This document shows, one piece after another, positions 35,337-44,005 of a stretch of 64,000 nucleotides of DNA. Each line of letters starts with the position of its first letter. Positions within the stretch are counted from its first letter, which is position 1. Source of the DNA: Streptomyces sp. PTY087I2 (GTDB lineage: Bacteria; Actinomycetota; Actinomycetes; Streptomycetales; Streptomycetaceae); the NCBI RefSeq assembly GCF_001687325.1, contig NZ_LZRD01000005.1, positions 1-64,000 of the forward strand, in the 5' to 3' direction. Made by a program: the position numbers and the translations under genes. The notes under the pieces are model-generated. The model ran no database searches and was not told the DNA's origin. It saw only the letters and a list, made by a program, of their open reading frames with translations.

Positions 35337-36218
35337 TCAGCGCACCCCAGCAGCCGCCAGCGCGGCGAACAGGTCCCCCGTCTCCGCCCCGGCGGGACCC
35401 CCGCTGACCTGGCCGTCGCCCACCTCCACCACCCGCCACACCCCGTCCTCGCGCAACGCCAGGTCGGTGGTGACCCAGCGCAGCCCGAGCCGGCCCACCG
35501 TCTCCCGCAGGGCGGGGAGTTCGGGGACGGGGTGGTGGTCGGGGGTGTCCGGGTGGGCGGTGACGAGCACCGCCTCCCCGTCCACCCACCACACCCGCGC
35601 CTCGCCGCCCGCGACGAACCGCTCGAAGGCCCGCAGCACCAGGCCGCCCGCGAGAAAGTCACCCTGGAGTTCGACGAATCGCCCGACCACGGAAGCCAGT
35701 TGCTTCCGGTCCGTGAGCTCCGGAACGTAACAGGCCTCGTGCCACTCGTGCTTGCGGGACTTCACGAAGTCCTTCACGATGCCGGGCCCCGGCCCCAGCG
35801 GCGCCGCGAGCCCGGCCAGCTCGTCCGCGGAGGGCGGCGGATCTCCCGGAACCGCCGTCCGCCAGACACTGCGCGGCGTCAGCCCGTCGAACTCCTCGTA
35901 CCAACCCGGGAGTTCATGCGCCCGCCGGTAGCCGACGGCGTCGGTGAGCAAGGTGCAGCCCCGCGCGCCGAGCGCCGTCTCCAGCTCCGCGTACCGGGCG
36001 GAGGGGATCATCCAGCCGCGGTACCAGTACGGTCCGGAGTCCCGCGCGACCCGGGCCACCGCCCCGGCCGCGTCCCCGGCGAGCAGCGCGTCATGATCGA
36101 GCAGGGCGATCCGGCCGCCCGTCGCGCGCGCCGCCGCGAGGTCCTCGGCGAACTGCGGATCGGGCCGCGACGCCCTCAACGGGTCGGCGCAGAAAAGGAA
36201 TCCGTTGCGCTCGGTCAT
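35337..36218 (-). CDS. ATP-grasp domain protein, R2K clade (DUF4343-like)
   Basis: 293 residues. The C-terminal half contains VKDFVKSRKHEWHEACYVPE and later VWWVDGEAVLV and WRVVEVGDGQVSGGP, which match the R2K-type ATP-grasp fold (paired Arg/Lys residues and the Glu/Gly-rich Mg end). The N-terminal ~100 residues form the partner domain. R2K proteins are peptide-ligase-like and are linked in comparative studies to phage or polymorphic-toxin settings, or to peptide tagging. AAGGAAGG precedes the ATG at 36218. Substrate unknown. Confidence 0.75.
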   Translation of the reverse strand: MTERNGFLFCADPLRASRPDPQFAEDLAAARATGGRIALLDHDALLAGDAAGAVARVARDSGPYWYRGWMIPSARYAELETALGARGCTLLTDAVGYRRAHELPGWYEEFDGLTPRSVWRTAVPGDPPPSADELAGLAAPLGPGPGIVKDFVKSRKHEWHEACYVPELTDRKQLASVVGRFVELQGDFLAGGLVLRAFERFVAGGEARVWWVDGEAVLVTAHPDTPDHHPVPELPALRETVGRLGLRWVTTDLALREDGVWRVVEVGDGQVSGGPAGAETGDLFAALAAAGVR

Positions 36219-36275
36219 GACAGGCTGCCTTCCTTCACCTGAGGAGACTCCGGACCGTACGGGTCACTGTGTGAG

Positions 36276-37964
36276 TCAGAGCCGCGACAGCTCGTCCACC
36301 AGATCGTCGAGACCCAGCGACCCCTGCGAGAGCGCCGCCATGTGCCACGCCTTCAGATCGAACGCGTCGCCGTGCGCGGCGCGCGCGTTCTCCCGGCCGA
36401 GCAGCCAGGCGCGCTCGCCCAGCTTGTAGCCGATGGCCTGGCCGGGCATCGACAGATAGCGGGTCAGCTCGCTCTCCACGAAGTCGGCGGGGCGGCCGCT
36501 GTGGTTGCCGAAGAACTCCTGGGCCAGATCGGGGGTCCAGCGCTCGCCCGGGTGGAAGGGGGAGTCCGCCGGGATCTCCAGCTCCAGGTGCATGCCGATG
36601 TCGACGATGACCCGGCAGGCGCGCATCATCTGGGCGTCCAGATAGCCGAGCCGCCGCTCCGGGTCGGGCAGGAAGCCCAGCTCGTCCATCAGCCGCTCCG
36701 CGTACAGCGCCCAGCCCTCGGCGTTCGCGCTGACCATGCCGACCGACGCCTGGTAGCGGGAGAGGGTGTCGGCGACATGTGTCCACTGCGCGAGCTGCAA
36801 GTGGTGGCCGGGAACGCCCTCGTGGTACCAGGTGGAGACCAGGTCGTACACCGGGAAACGGGTCTCGCCCATGGTGGGCAGCCAGGTGCGCCCCGGGCGG
36901 GAGAAGTCCTCGGAGGGGCTGGTGTAGTACGGCGCGGCGGCCCCGCCGGGCGGGGCGATCCGGGACTCCACCTTCCGTACCCGCTCCGCGAGGTCGAAGT
37001 GCGTGCCGTCCAGCGCCTCGATCGCCTCGTCCATCAGGCCCTGGAGCCAGTCGCGGACCTCGTCCACCCCTTCGATGTGCTTGCCGTGCACATCCAGATG
37101 GGCGAGCGCCTCCCAGGGGCCGGACCCCGGCAGTACCTTCTCGGCCTCCACCTTCATCTCGGCGAGCAGCCGGTGGTACTCCGACCAGCCGTACGCGTAC
37201 GCCTCGTCGAGATCCAGGTCGGTGCCGTTGTACAGCCGCGACCAGCGGGCGTAGCGCTCCCGGCCGACCGGGTCGGGGGCGCCCTCGATCGCCGGGGCGT
37301 ACACATCGCGCACCCAGTCTCGCAGCGCGAGCGCCGAGGCCGTCGCCTGCGCGGCGGCCTCGTCCAACTCCGCCCGCAGGGACGCGGGGCCAGGGGCCAC
37401 GAACTCGGCGAAGAACCCCTCGCTCCCGCCTTCCCCGCCCCACTCCGTCAGCTGCCCGATGAACGTGGCGGTCGCGCGCGGGCCGCCGTACAGCTTGCGC
37501 TCCAGACCGAGCGCGAGCGAGGCGCGGTACCCCTCGTACGCGGCGGGCACCGCGCGCAGCCGCTCCACGATCGCCGCCCAGTCCTCGTCCGTCGCGGTCG
37601 GCGTGAGGGTGAAGACCTCGGTGATGCTGTGGGCGGGCGACGACAGGTTGGAGACGGCCCGCAGGCCCTCCTCGGCCTCGTGCACGGCGAGTTCCGCCGT
37701 CAGGCGCTCCCGCAGGAGCCGTCCGCAGCGCCGCTCGGCATCGCTGTCCGCGCCGGGGAGCTGTTCGGCGGCGTCCAGCTTCCGCAGCGTCGCGCGGATG
37801 AGGTCGGCGACCGCCGCCTGGCCGGCCGGTGAGAAGTCGGGCAGCCGGCGCGAGCTTTCGGGCACACCCAGAAAGGTGCCCGTGATGGGGTCGAGTTCGA
37901 TGAGTGCGTCGACGTAGGCGTCGGCGACCTGACGGGGCAGCGCGCTGCTCGAAGTGTCTGACAT
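36276..37964 (-). CDS. DUF885-family metallopeptidase-like protein
   Basis: 562 residues, the usual length for DUF885 proteins. The zinc-site sequence WYHEGVPGHHLQ has His381, Glu382, His387 and His388, and a downstream NAEGWALYAERL supplies the third ligand and a conserved Glu. No signal peptide is seen, so it is cytosolic. Members are dipeptidase-like; the physiological substrate is not known. ATG 37964 (MSDTSSS). It follows the AsnC-2 gene on the same strand but a hairpin separates them. Confidence 0.85.
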   Translation of the reverse strand: MSDTSSSALPRQVADAYVDALIELDPITGTFLGVPESSRRLPDFSPAGQAAVADLIRATLRKLDAAEQLPGADSDAERRCGRLLRERLTAELAVHEAEEGLRAVSNLSSPAHSITEVFTLTPTATDEDWAAIVERLRAVPAAYEGYRASLALGLERKLYGGPRATATFIGQLTEWGGEGGSEGFFAEFVAPGPASLRAELDEAAAQATASALALRDWVRDVYAPAIEGAPDPVGRERYARWSRLYNGTDLDLDEAYAYGWSEYHRLLAEMKVEAEKVLPGSGPWEALAHLDVHGKHIEGVDEVRDWLQGLMDEAIEALDGTHFDLAERVRKVESRIAPPGGAAAPYYTSPSEDFSRPGRTWLPTMGETRFPVYDLVSTWYHEGVPGHHLQLAQWTHVADTLSRYQASVGMVSANAEGWALYAERLMDELGFLPDPERRLGYLDAQMMRACRVIVDIGMHLELEIPADSPFHPGERWTPDLAQEFFGNHSGRPADFVESELTRYLSMPGQAIGYKLGERAWLLGRENARAAHGDAFDLKAWHMAALSQGSLGLDDLVDELSRL

Positions 37965-37983
37965 GCGGACATCCTCGTACGGC

Positions 37984-38014
37984 GGCGGCCCTCCCGTCAC
38001 CACCGGGGGCCGCC
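37984..38014 (-). terminator. Hairpin between the second AsnC gene and the DUF885 gene
   Basis: GGCGGCCC (37984-37991) pairs with GGGCCGCC (38007-38014). It follows the stop of the leftward AsnC gene by about 20 nt and precedes the DUF885 start. Confidence 0.6.
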
Positions 38015-38034
38015 CGGTGTCCGGACCCGGCCGG

Positions 38035-38514
38035 TCAGTTCGCGGCGGGCGGAAGCAACGGACCGCACTCCCACTGCTGGAAGATCAGCCGGGTGTCCAC
38101 CCGGGCCACCTCCCGGCGCGAGGTGAACTCGTCCAGGACCAGCCGCTGAAGATCCGCCGCGTCGGCCACCGCCACCTGCACCAGATAGTCGTCGGGGCCG
38201 GTGAGATGGAACAGCGCACGCGACTCCGGCAGCGACCTGATCCGGTCGACGAACGGCCCGATCAACTCCCGGCGGTGCGGCCTGACCTGCACCAGCAGCA
38301 GCGCCTGGAGCCCCCGGCCGAGCTTCGCCGGATCGAGGCGCAACTGGTCCCCGAGGATCACCCCGCTGCGGCGCAGCCGGGCCACCCGGTCCAGACAGGT
38401 CGAAGCGGCCACGCCGACCTCGGCCGCCAGCTCGCGGTACGTGGTCCGCGCATCGTTCTGCAACAGCCGCAGAATCTGTAGATCCACCGGATCAAGAGCG
38501 ACGGAATCGGACAT
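38035..38514 (-). CDS. Lrp/AsnC-family transcriptional regulator (second)
   Basis: 159 residues. The winged HTH spans 8-62 (DLQILRLLQNDARTTYRELAAEVGVAASTCLDRVARL), and the ligand domain has LFHLTGPDDYLVQVAV. It is divergent from a trans-sulfuration-type PLP lyase gene with only 59 bp between, the arrangement of cysteine- or methionine-responsive regulators that switch on amino-acid degradation. ATG 38514. Confidence 0.9.
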   Translation of the reverse strand: MSDSVALDPVDLQILRLLQNDARTTYRELAAEVGVAASTCLDRVARLRRSGVILGDQLRLDPAKLGRGLQALLLVQVRPHRRELIGPFVDRIRSLPESRALFHLTGPDDYLVQVAVADAADLQRLVLDEFTSRREVARVDTRLIFQQWECGPLLPPAAN

Positions 38515-38522
38515 GTGGCGAA

Positions 38523-38547
38523 CGTAGCACGGGGAACGGTCGCTACG
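38523..38547. promoter_or_regulatory. Inverted repeat in the AsnC/PLP-lyase divergent promoter
   Basis: CGTAGC (38523-38528) and GCTACG (38542-38547) are six-base arms with a 13-base spacer, placed inside the 59-bp region that must hold both promoters. A likely operator for the AsnC protein. Confidence 0.45.
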
Positions 38548-38573
38548 AACCGGTAACTGTTCAGAGTGACGCC

Positions 38574-39788
38574 ATGGACAACGAAGTCTCGATGACGCCC
38601 CTTGCTCCCACCCCGTCCAGGGCTCTCGCCACCGAAGCCGTGCACGCCGGACGCGACGACCTCGCCTCCCTCGGCGTGCACGCCCCGCCGATCGACCTGT
38701 CCACCACCTACCCCTCCTACGACTCGCGCGACGAGGCGATGCGTATCGACGCCTTCGCCACCACCGGCTCCCTCCCCGACGGGCCGCCCGTCTACGCCCG
38801 GCTCGACAACCCCACCACGGGCCGCTTCGAGACGGCGCTCGCCCGGCTGGAGGGGACCGACAGCGCGGTCGCCTTCGCCAGCGGGATGGCCGCGCTCACC
38901 GCCGTCCTGCTCGCCCGCGCGAGCCAGGGGCTGCGCCATGTCGTCGCGGTCCGCCCGCTCTACGGGTGCAGCGACCATCTGCTCGGCGCCGGGCTGCTGG
39001 GCACCGAGGTGACCTGGACCGACCCGGCTGGCATCGCCGACGCCATCCGCCCGGACACCGGCCTGGTGATGGTCGAGACGCCGGCCAACCCGACCCTGGC
39101 CGAGGTCGACATCCGGGCCGTCGCCCACGCCTGCGGAACCGTGCCGCTGCTGGTCGACAACACCTTCGCCACCCCCGTCCTCCAGCGCCCCGTCGAACAC
39201 GGCGCCCGCATCGTCCTGCACAGCGCCACCAAGTACCTCGGCGGCCACGGGGACGTCATGGGCGGCGTCGTCGCCTGCGACGAGGAGTTCGCCGCGACGC
39301 TGCGCCAGGTCCGGTTCGCCACCGGCGGGGTGCTGCACCCGCTGGCCGGCTATCTGCTGCTGCGCGGCCTGTCCACGCTGCCGGTACGCGTCCGGGCGGC
39401 CTCGACGAGCGCCGCCGAACTGGTCCGCAGGCTCACCGCCGACCCGCGGATCGCCCGGGTGCACTACCCGCGGATCGGCGGCGCGATGATCTCCTTCGAG
39501 GTGTACGGGGACCCGCACCGGGTGATCTCCGGGGTGCGGCTCATCACGCCCGCCGTCAGCCTCGGCAGCGTGGACTCGCTGATCCAGCACCCGGCCTCTA
39601 TCAGCCACCGCATCGTGGAGGAGGGAGACCGGCGGGCGGCCGGCGTCGGCGACCGGCTGCTGCGGATGTCGGTCGGCCTGGAGGACGTCGAGGACCTGTG
39701 GGCGGATCTGTGCCAGGCGCTCAGCGACGGGCCCGTTCCGTCGGCACGGACGGCCGAGCGGCCTCTTCACTCGTCAGCCGGGCGGTGA
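38574..39788 (+). CDS. Trans-sulfuration family PLP enzyme (cystathionine/methionine lyase-like)
   Basis: 404 residues. The chain has YARLDNPTTGRFETALARLE, the cofactor-stacking region GSLP/YG, VETPANPTLAEVDI, VDNTFATPVLQRP and the PLP lysine Lys220 in HSATKYLGGHGD. The C-terminal region has SLGSVDSLIQHPAS, where substrate-carboxylate residues lie. The family includes cystathionine gamma-lyase, beta-lyase and methionine gamma-lyase; the specificity cannot be fixed. Its 3' end overlaps the convergent ACT-GNAT gene by 68 bp. It is probably controlled by the divergent AsnC regulator. Confidence 0.88.
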   Translation: MDNEVSMTPLAPTPSRALATEAVHAGRDDLASLGVHAPPIDLSTTYPSYDSRDEAMRIDAFATTGSLPDGPPVYARLDNPTTGRFETALARLEGTDSAVAFASGMAALTAVLLARASQGLRHVVAVRPLYGCSDHLLGAGLLGTEVTWTDPAGIADAIRPDTGLVMVETPANPTLAEVDIRAVAHACGTVPLLVDNTFATPVLQRPVEHGARIVLHSATKYLGGHGDVMGGVVACDEEFAATLRQVRFATGGVLHPLAGYLLLRGLSTLPVRVRAASTSAAELVRRLTADPRIARVHYPRIGGAMISFEVYGDPHRVISGVRLITPAVSLGSVDSLIQHPASISHRIVEEGDRRAAGVGDRLLRMSVGLEDVEDLWADLCQALSDGPVPSARTAERPLHSSAGR

Positions 39789-41157
39789 TGACGAGCGTGC
39801 CCTCCTCGATCTGGTAGTCGAGGGGAAGCTCCAGCGCGCGCATCGCGGCCACCATGCCGGTGTTGCGGGACTGCGTCACCGCGTACACGCTGTCGCAGCC
39901 CGCTTCCTCGGCCAGCGCCACCAGGCGGCGGAGCAGCTCGGAGCCGATGCCCCGGCGCTGCCAGTCGTCCTCGACGAGGAGGGCCACCTCGGTCTCGTCG
40001 CCGTCCCAGAGGAGGTGGCCCAGCGCCACCAGCCTGCCCGACGCCGTCTGCACCGCCAGGGTGCGGCCGAAGCGGGGGCTCAGCAGATGGTCGAGATAGC
40101 GGTCGGCGTCCGCGACGGGGCCGTGGTAGCGCAGGCCCAGGGTGTTCTGCGAGCAGCGGTCGTGCATGGCGCGGGCGGCGGCGAGATCGGCGCGGTCCGC
40201 GCGGCGCACGGTGATCTCGTTGCCCTCGGGCAGCGTGAGGACGTCCTCGCTGCGCGGCACACGGGGACCGAGCCGGGCATCCAGCTCGACCAGGGCGCGC
40301 GCCCGCGCGAACTCGGTCGGCGTGAACGGCAGATAGGGCCGCTCCACGGAGATCACCCCGCCGGACGGGTCCCGCAGCCGCATCACCGTCTCCTCCAGCA
40401 CGCCCTCGACCGGGGCGCTCTGCCCGGTCGCCCGGCCCGTGACGGAGACGGCGGGCAGCGAGTGGATCGTGCACCGGCCGAGCAACTGGCGCAGGGCGAG
40501 CGGCAGCTCGGCCGCGTCCAGCGCCGTCCGCGTGGCCAGCGACAGCACCCGGGTCGGGGTGTCCACCAAGTCGTGGGCGTCCGCCCGCTCGATCCAGGTG
40601 GAGGCGCCGCCCGCGGCCGCGATCCTCCGGGACAGCTCCTGCGCCTGGAGCGAGGCCGGGGCCCGCAGCAGGAACTCGTCGACGGTCCCCTGGGCGAGCG
40701 GGTGCGTCTGGAGGGTCAGGATGTCGACGCGGAGCCCGGCGAGCGCCGTGCACAGCGCGGCCAGGCTGCCCGGGGCGTCGAGCACCGTCGTCCGCATCCG
40801 CCACAGCGTGGTCCCGGTCTCCTCGGCGCCGGTCACCCCGCCCCCGCCGGTGCCCTCGGCCTCGCCCGCCGTCGCACCGGTCCCGCCCGTCGCGCCGGCC
40901 CCGACCGGCGCGGCGTCCGCCTCGTCCGACGGGGGTGCGTGACTGTGGCGCCGGGCCCACCAGGTGTGGAACGCGGCCGTGGCCACCAGCGCCACCGCCG
41001 AGGCCATGAGCAGGTAGGGCCCGTCCGGCTGGTGTCCGATCAGGTTGGCGATCGCGTCGGCCACGGCCACGGCGGTGAACAGGGCGGCCAGTTCGATCAG
41101 GTCCCGCCGCCAGTGGTGCGGACGGCGGGCGCTCTTCGCGGAGGTCACATCAGTCAT
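39721..41157 (-). CDS. ACT-domain GNAT acetyltransferase with N-terminal membrane helices
   Basis: 478 residues. Two hydrophobic helices lie at about 20-64. A Gly/Ala/Thr-rich linker (75-115) leads to an ACT domain (about 118-190, starting RMRTTVLDAPGSLAALCTAL). The C-terminal GNAT domain (about 300-465) has the acetyl-CoA loop DDWQRRGIGSELLRRL. Actinobacterial ACT-GNAT proteins are known as amino-acid-regulated protein lysine acetyltransferases. The gene is convergent with the PLP lyase and overlaps its end. ATG 41157 has GTGAGG upstream. Confidence 0.87.
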   Translation of the reverse strand: MTDVTSAKSARRPHHWRRDLIELAALFTAVAVADAIANLIGHQPDGPYLLMASAVALVATAAFHTWWARRHSHAPPSDEADAAPVGAGATGGTGATAGEAEGTGGGGVTGAEETGTTLWRMRTTVLDAPGSLAALCTALAGLRVDILTLQTHPLAQGTVDEFLLRAPASLQAQELSRRIAAAGGASTWIERADAHDLVDTPTRVLSLATRTALDAAELPLALRQLLGRCTIHSLPAVSVTGRATGQSAPVEGVLEETVMRLRDPSGGVISVERPYLPFTPTEFARARALVELDARLGPRVPRSEDVLTLPEGNEITVRRADRADLAAARAMHDRCSQNTLGLRYHGPVADADRYLDHLLSPRFGRTLAVQTASGRLVALGHLLWDGDETEVALLVEDDWQRRGIGSELLRRLVALAEEAGCDSVYAVTQSRNTGMVAAMRALELPLDYQIEEGTLVITARLTSEEAARPSVPTERARR

Positions 41158-41233
41158 ATCCTCACTGTGAACGAACGGTGTTGCCTGATCACGAACGCCT
41201 TGTGACTGATGGGTTACGTGTTGATCTGGTCCC

Positions 41234-44005
41234 CTATCGTCGCTTTTCGGTCAGATTCCGGGGCGCCGTTCCTTGATCCTTCCGCTCTCCGAACGCGGCG
41301 AGCAGCCGGGCGGCCTGGCGGACCGTCTGGGACGAGCCCTTGCGCCCCGCTGTCGCCGCGAGCCCCGCTATCGGCTCGATCCCGCCCGTACCGCAGCGCT
41401 CGGCGCACTCGGCCGCCACGGACAGCAGATCCCCGAGTCCCCGGGGCGTCTTCTCGTACGCCAGGAGGCCCGGCAGCATCGCCGCCAGCACGGTCAGCAC
41501 CGTCCGGCAGGCGCCGGTGGCGGCCGCCGTGCCGAGCGCGTCGGCCGTACGGTTCACCTTCACCAGGTCGCGGTCGACCAGGATCGCCAGCTCCCGCCCG
41601 AGCAACGCCCCGTCCAGCCGCCCCCGCGCGGCCAGCACGAGCAGCGTGTCCACCGCCGCCGTCCGGTCCTCCGGGTGCCGGGCGCCGAGTCCGTAGGCCA
41701 GCGCGAGATGCATCGCCCCGCCGATCTCGCCCGCGCTCTCGGCCAGCGCGGGCAGGAACCCGACGGCTCCCCGCTGCCCCTGATCGGCGGCGAACATCAG
41801 GTCCGGCATCAGCCAGGCGGCCAGCGTCTCCGGATCGCCGGGCAGGGTGGCCGTCCAGTGCGAGGACCGTTCGGGACCCCAGTGGTAGCACTCCTGGGCG
41901 CGGGGGAGCTGGGCCCGGCCCAGCCAGTGGAAGGCCTCCGGGAACTCGCGCTGGATCACCAGCCGTTCGCGGGTGGCCAGCAGCACCTGACGGGCCCCGG
42001 TCGTCTTCCGCTGCCACCAAGTGCCCTCCGAGGGGCGGGAGACGGCGGTCGCCGGATGCCGCAGCACCGGGGCCACCGACTCCTCGGCACGGATCCAGGC
42101 GGCCAGCCGGTCGCCCTCGCCGGTCCCCAGAGCCTCGGCCGCCGCGGCGGCCTCCGCCCGCTCGGGGCGGTCACTTCGACGGACCCGCAGCAGGGCCTGG
42201 GCGAAGTCGGCGGGACCCGGGTGGACACCCAGCTCCCGGTAGGTTCGCAGCCGTTCCACGAGCTCGGCCGCCTCGACCGCCCCCGTGTGCCAGGTCGGCG
42301 TCGCCAGCAGGAACGGCACCCGCCCGGCCGCTATCGCCTCCGACGCCTCCCACACCCGGTCGAGCAGCACCCCGTTGAGCGCGGCATGGGCACAGGCGTC
42401 CGACCCCGTCACGACCGTCTTCGCCCGCCACGCGACCCTGTCCCGCTCGGAGACCAGGCCCAGCAGCGAGGCCACCACGACGGAGAGCCCGTGCGAGGTC
42501 GAGATACCCCGCGGATCGACCATGTACGGAGACAGGCCGTGCTCGACGAAATGCACCCCGGCCAGCGCCTCCCGCAAGCTCCCCGTCAGCTCCTCCCGGT
42601 CGCTCCGGGCCAGCCGGACGAGACCGTCGAGCGCCCGCTCGAATCCGGTGATCCCGGCCGAGGTGTCCAGGACGGCCGACGCCGGGATCCAGCGCTCCGA
42701 CGCATGCGCCTTCACCCGGGCCGCCACCTCCTCGACCAACTCGGCCACGGTCTCCGGCGCCGGCTCCTGACGCCGCAGCACCGGCGCGGGCGGCAGGAAC
42801 TCCTCGTACGTCTCCTGCGGCACCTCCTCCACGAGACCGCCGAACAGGGTGGTGACCGCCTCCCGGTGCACGGGGCCCAACTGCGCGGCGGCCGAGGCCA
42901 GCAGCTCCCGCACCTCCGGACCGGTGGCGGCGGGGAGATACCGGGCGACCAGCTTCAGGGCCCGCTCCTGGACATCGATGGCCTCGTGGCCGAACGCCTC
43001 GGCGACCGCCGGAAGAAGCTCATCCGCCGTCGAGGAGTCCCGGCGCAGCACCTTCCCCAGCAGGGTCAGCTGGGCCCGTACCAGCTTCTTCTCCTGGCGG
43101 AAGAGGACCGCCCCCGACACGTCCGCCAGCTCCCGGACCGGCAACTCACCCCGCGCGTCGAGCCGTACGAGCACCTGCTGCGCGTGCGAGGCGACCGGGG
43201 CGATGCCGTCCGCCGCCATCGCCGTCCAGTCCCGCAGATGGCTTTTCTCCTCGTCCTCCGTGGCCTCCAGCCGCTGGAGAACGGCCAGGAAGAACCGCTG
43301 GTCGACGGATTTGCCGCCGCGCATCAGACGCGCCACGCACCGCTCCACCAGATACGACCGGTCGAGCACCCCCTCCTCGGCCAGCGTGCACAGCGCTCCC
43401 GGCCAGTGGTCCTGCGGATCCGGTGCGTCGTAGAAATCGACCTGCGGTGGCAACTCCGCCATCTCGAACAGCCGGGGCGCCAATACAGCGGTGTGCGGAT
43501 CGTCCCGCAGGACCTCGGTCAGCGGACGCCGGGTCCGGTGCCGCCAGCGCGCCGCGCCGACCAGCTCCGTCCAGCCCGTCACCAGGTTGTCCGTGACGGG
43601 GATCGGGACCCGGGCGATCCGCGTCAGCTCGCCGACAAAGATGTACTCCGCGTCGGACAGGGCCGAGCGCCCCGCGAAGCGGTGGGCGAGGTCGCCGAGC
43701 CACGCCGGATCGCGATCCTTCAGCGAGGCGAGGATCAACGGATACGGGGAACGGGTCCAGTCACGCAGATCACGGCCGCCGATCCAGGCGGCACACGCCG
43801 CCGCCCCGGTGTGACAGCCCGCGCCGGCCACCAGCAGCGCCTTGCGGATCCGGTCGCGCCGCCGCCAGTCCCAGCCCCGCACCTCCTTGCGCAGCTCCTT
43901 CAGCTCGGCGAGCGCGGAACGGCGGCCCGGCCGGTCCAGGGCGAGCACCAGCGGCGGCACATCGTGGTGACGTCCCGCCCGCACGGCGGTCAGCAGCTCG
44001 TTCAT
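41234..44005 (-). CDS. DUF6493-family large repeat protein, partner of SWIM protein
   Basis: 923 residues, no signal peptide or membrane segment. The chain is mostly helical, and the middle looks like HEAT/ARM-type solenoid units (for example PAVAEAFGHEAIDVQERALKL). There is no clear catalytic motif. I place it in DUF6493 from its overall pattern and its SWIM neighbour. The ATG at 44005 overlaps the stop of the SWIM gene (ATGA) and has GGAGGTGCGCG before it, so the two proteins are made together. Related pairs resemble MolR-like proteins; the function is undescribed. Confidence 0.7.
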   Translation of the reverse strand: MNELLTAVRAGRHHDVPPLVLALDRPGRRSALAELKELRKEVRGWDWRRRDRIRKALLVAGAGCHTGAAACAAWIGGRDLRDWTRSPYPLILASLKDRDPAWLGDLAHRFAGRSALSDAEYIFVGELTRIARVPIPVTDNLVTGWTELVGAARWRHRTRRPLTEVLRDDPHTAVLAPRLFEMAELPPQVDFYDAPDPQDHWPGALCTLAEEGVLDRSYLVERCVARLMRGGKSVDQRFFLAVLQRLEATEDEEKSHLRDWTAMAADGIAPVASHAQQVLVRLDARGELPVRELADVSGAVLFRQEKKLVRAQLTLLGKVLRRDSSTADELLPAVAEAFGHEAIDVQERALKLVARYLPAATGPEVRELLASAAAQLGPVHREAVTTLFGGLVEEVPQETYEEFLPPAPVLRRQEPAPETVAELVEEVAARVKAHASERWIPASAVLDTSAGITGFERALDGLVRLARSDREELTGSLREALAGVHFVEHGLSPYMVDPRGISTSHGLSVVVASLLGLVSERDRVAWRAKTVVTGSDACAHAALNGVLLDRVWEASEAIAAGRVPFLLATPTWHTGAVEAAELVERLRTYRELGVHPGPADFAQALLRVRRSDRPERAEAAAAAEALGTGEGDRLAAWIRAEESVAPVLRHPATAVSRPSEGTWWQRKTTGARQVLLATRERLVIQREFPEAFHWLGRAQLPRAQECYHWGPERSSHWTATLPGDPETLAAWLMPDLMFAADQGQRGAVGFLPALAESAGEIGGAMHLALAYGLGARHPEDRTAAVDTLLVLAARGRLDGALLGRELAILVDRDLVKVNRTADALGTAAATGACRTVLTVLAAMLPGLLAYEKTPRGLGDLLSVAAECAERCGTGGIEPIAGLAATAGRKGSSQTVRQAARLLAAFGERKDQGTAPRNLTEKRR

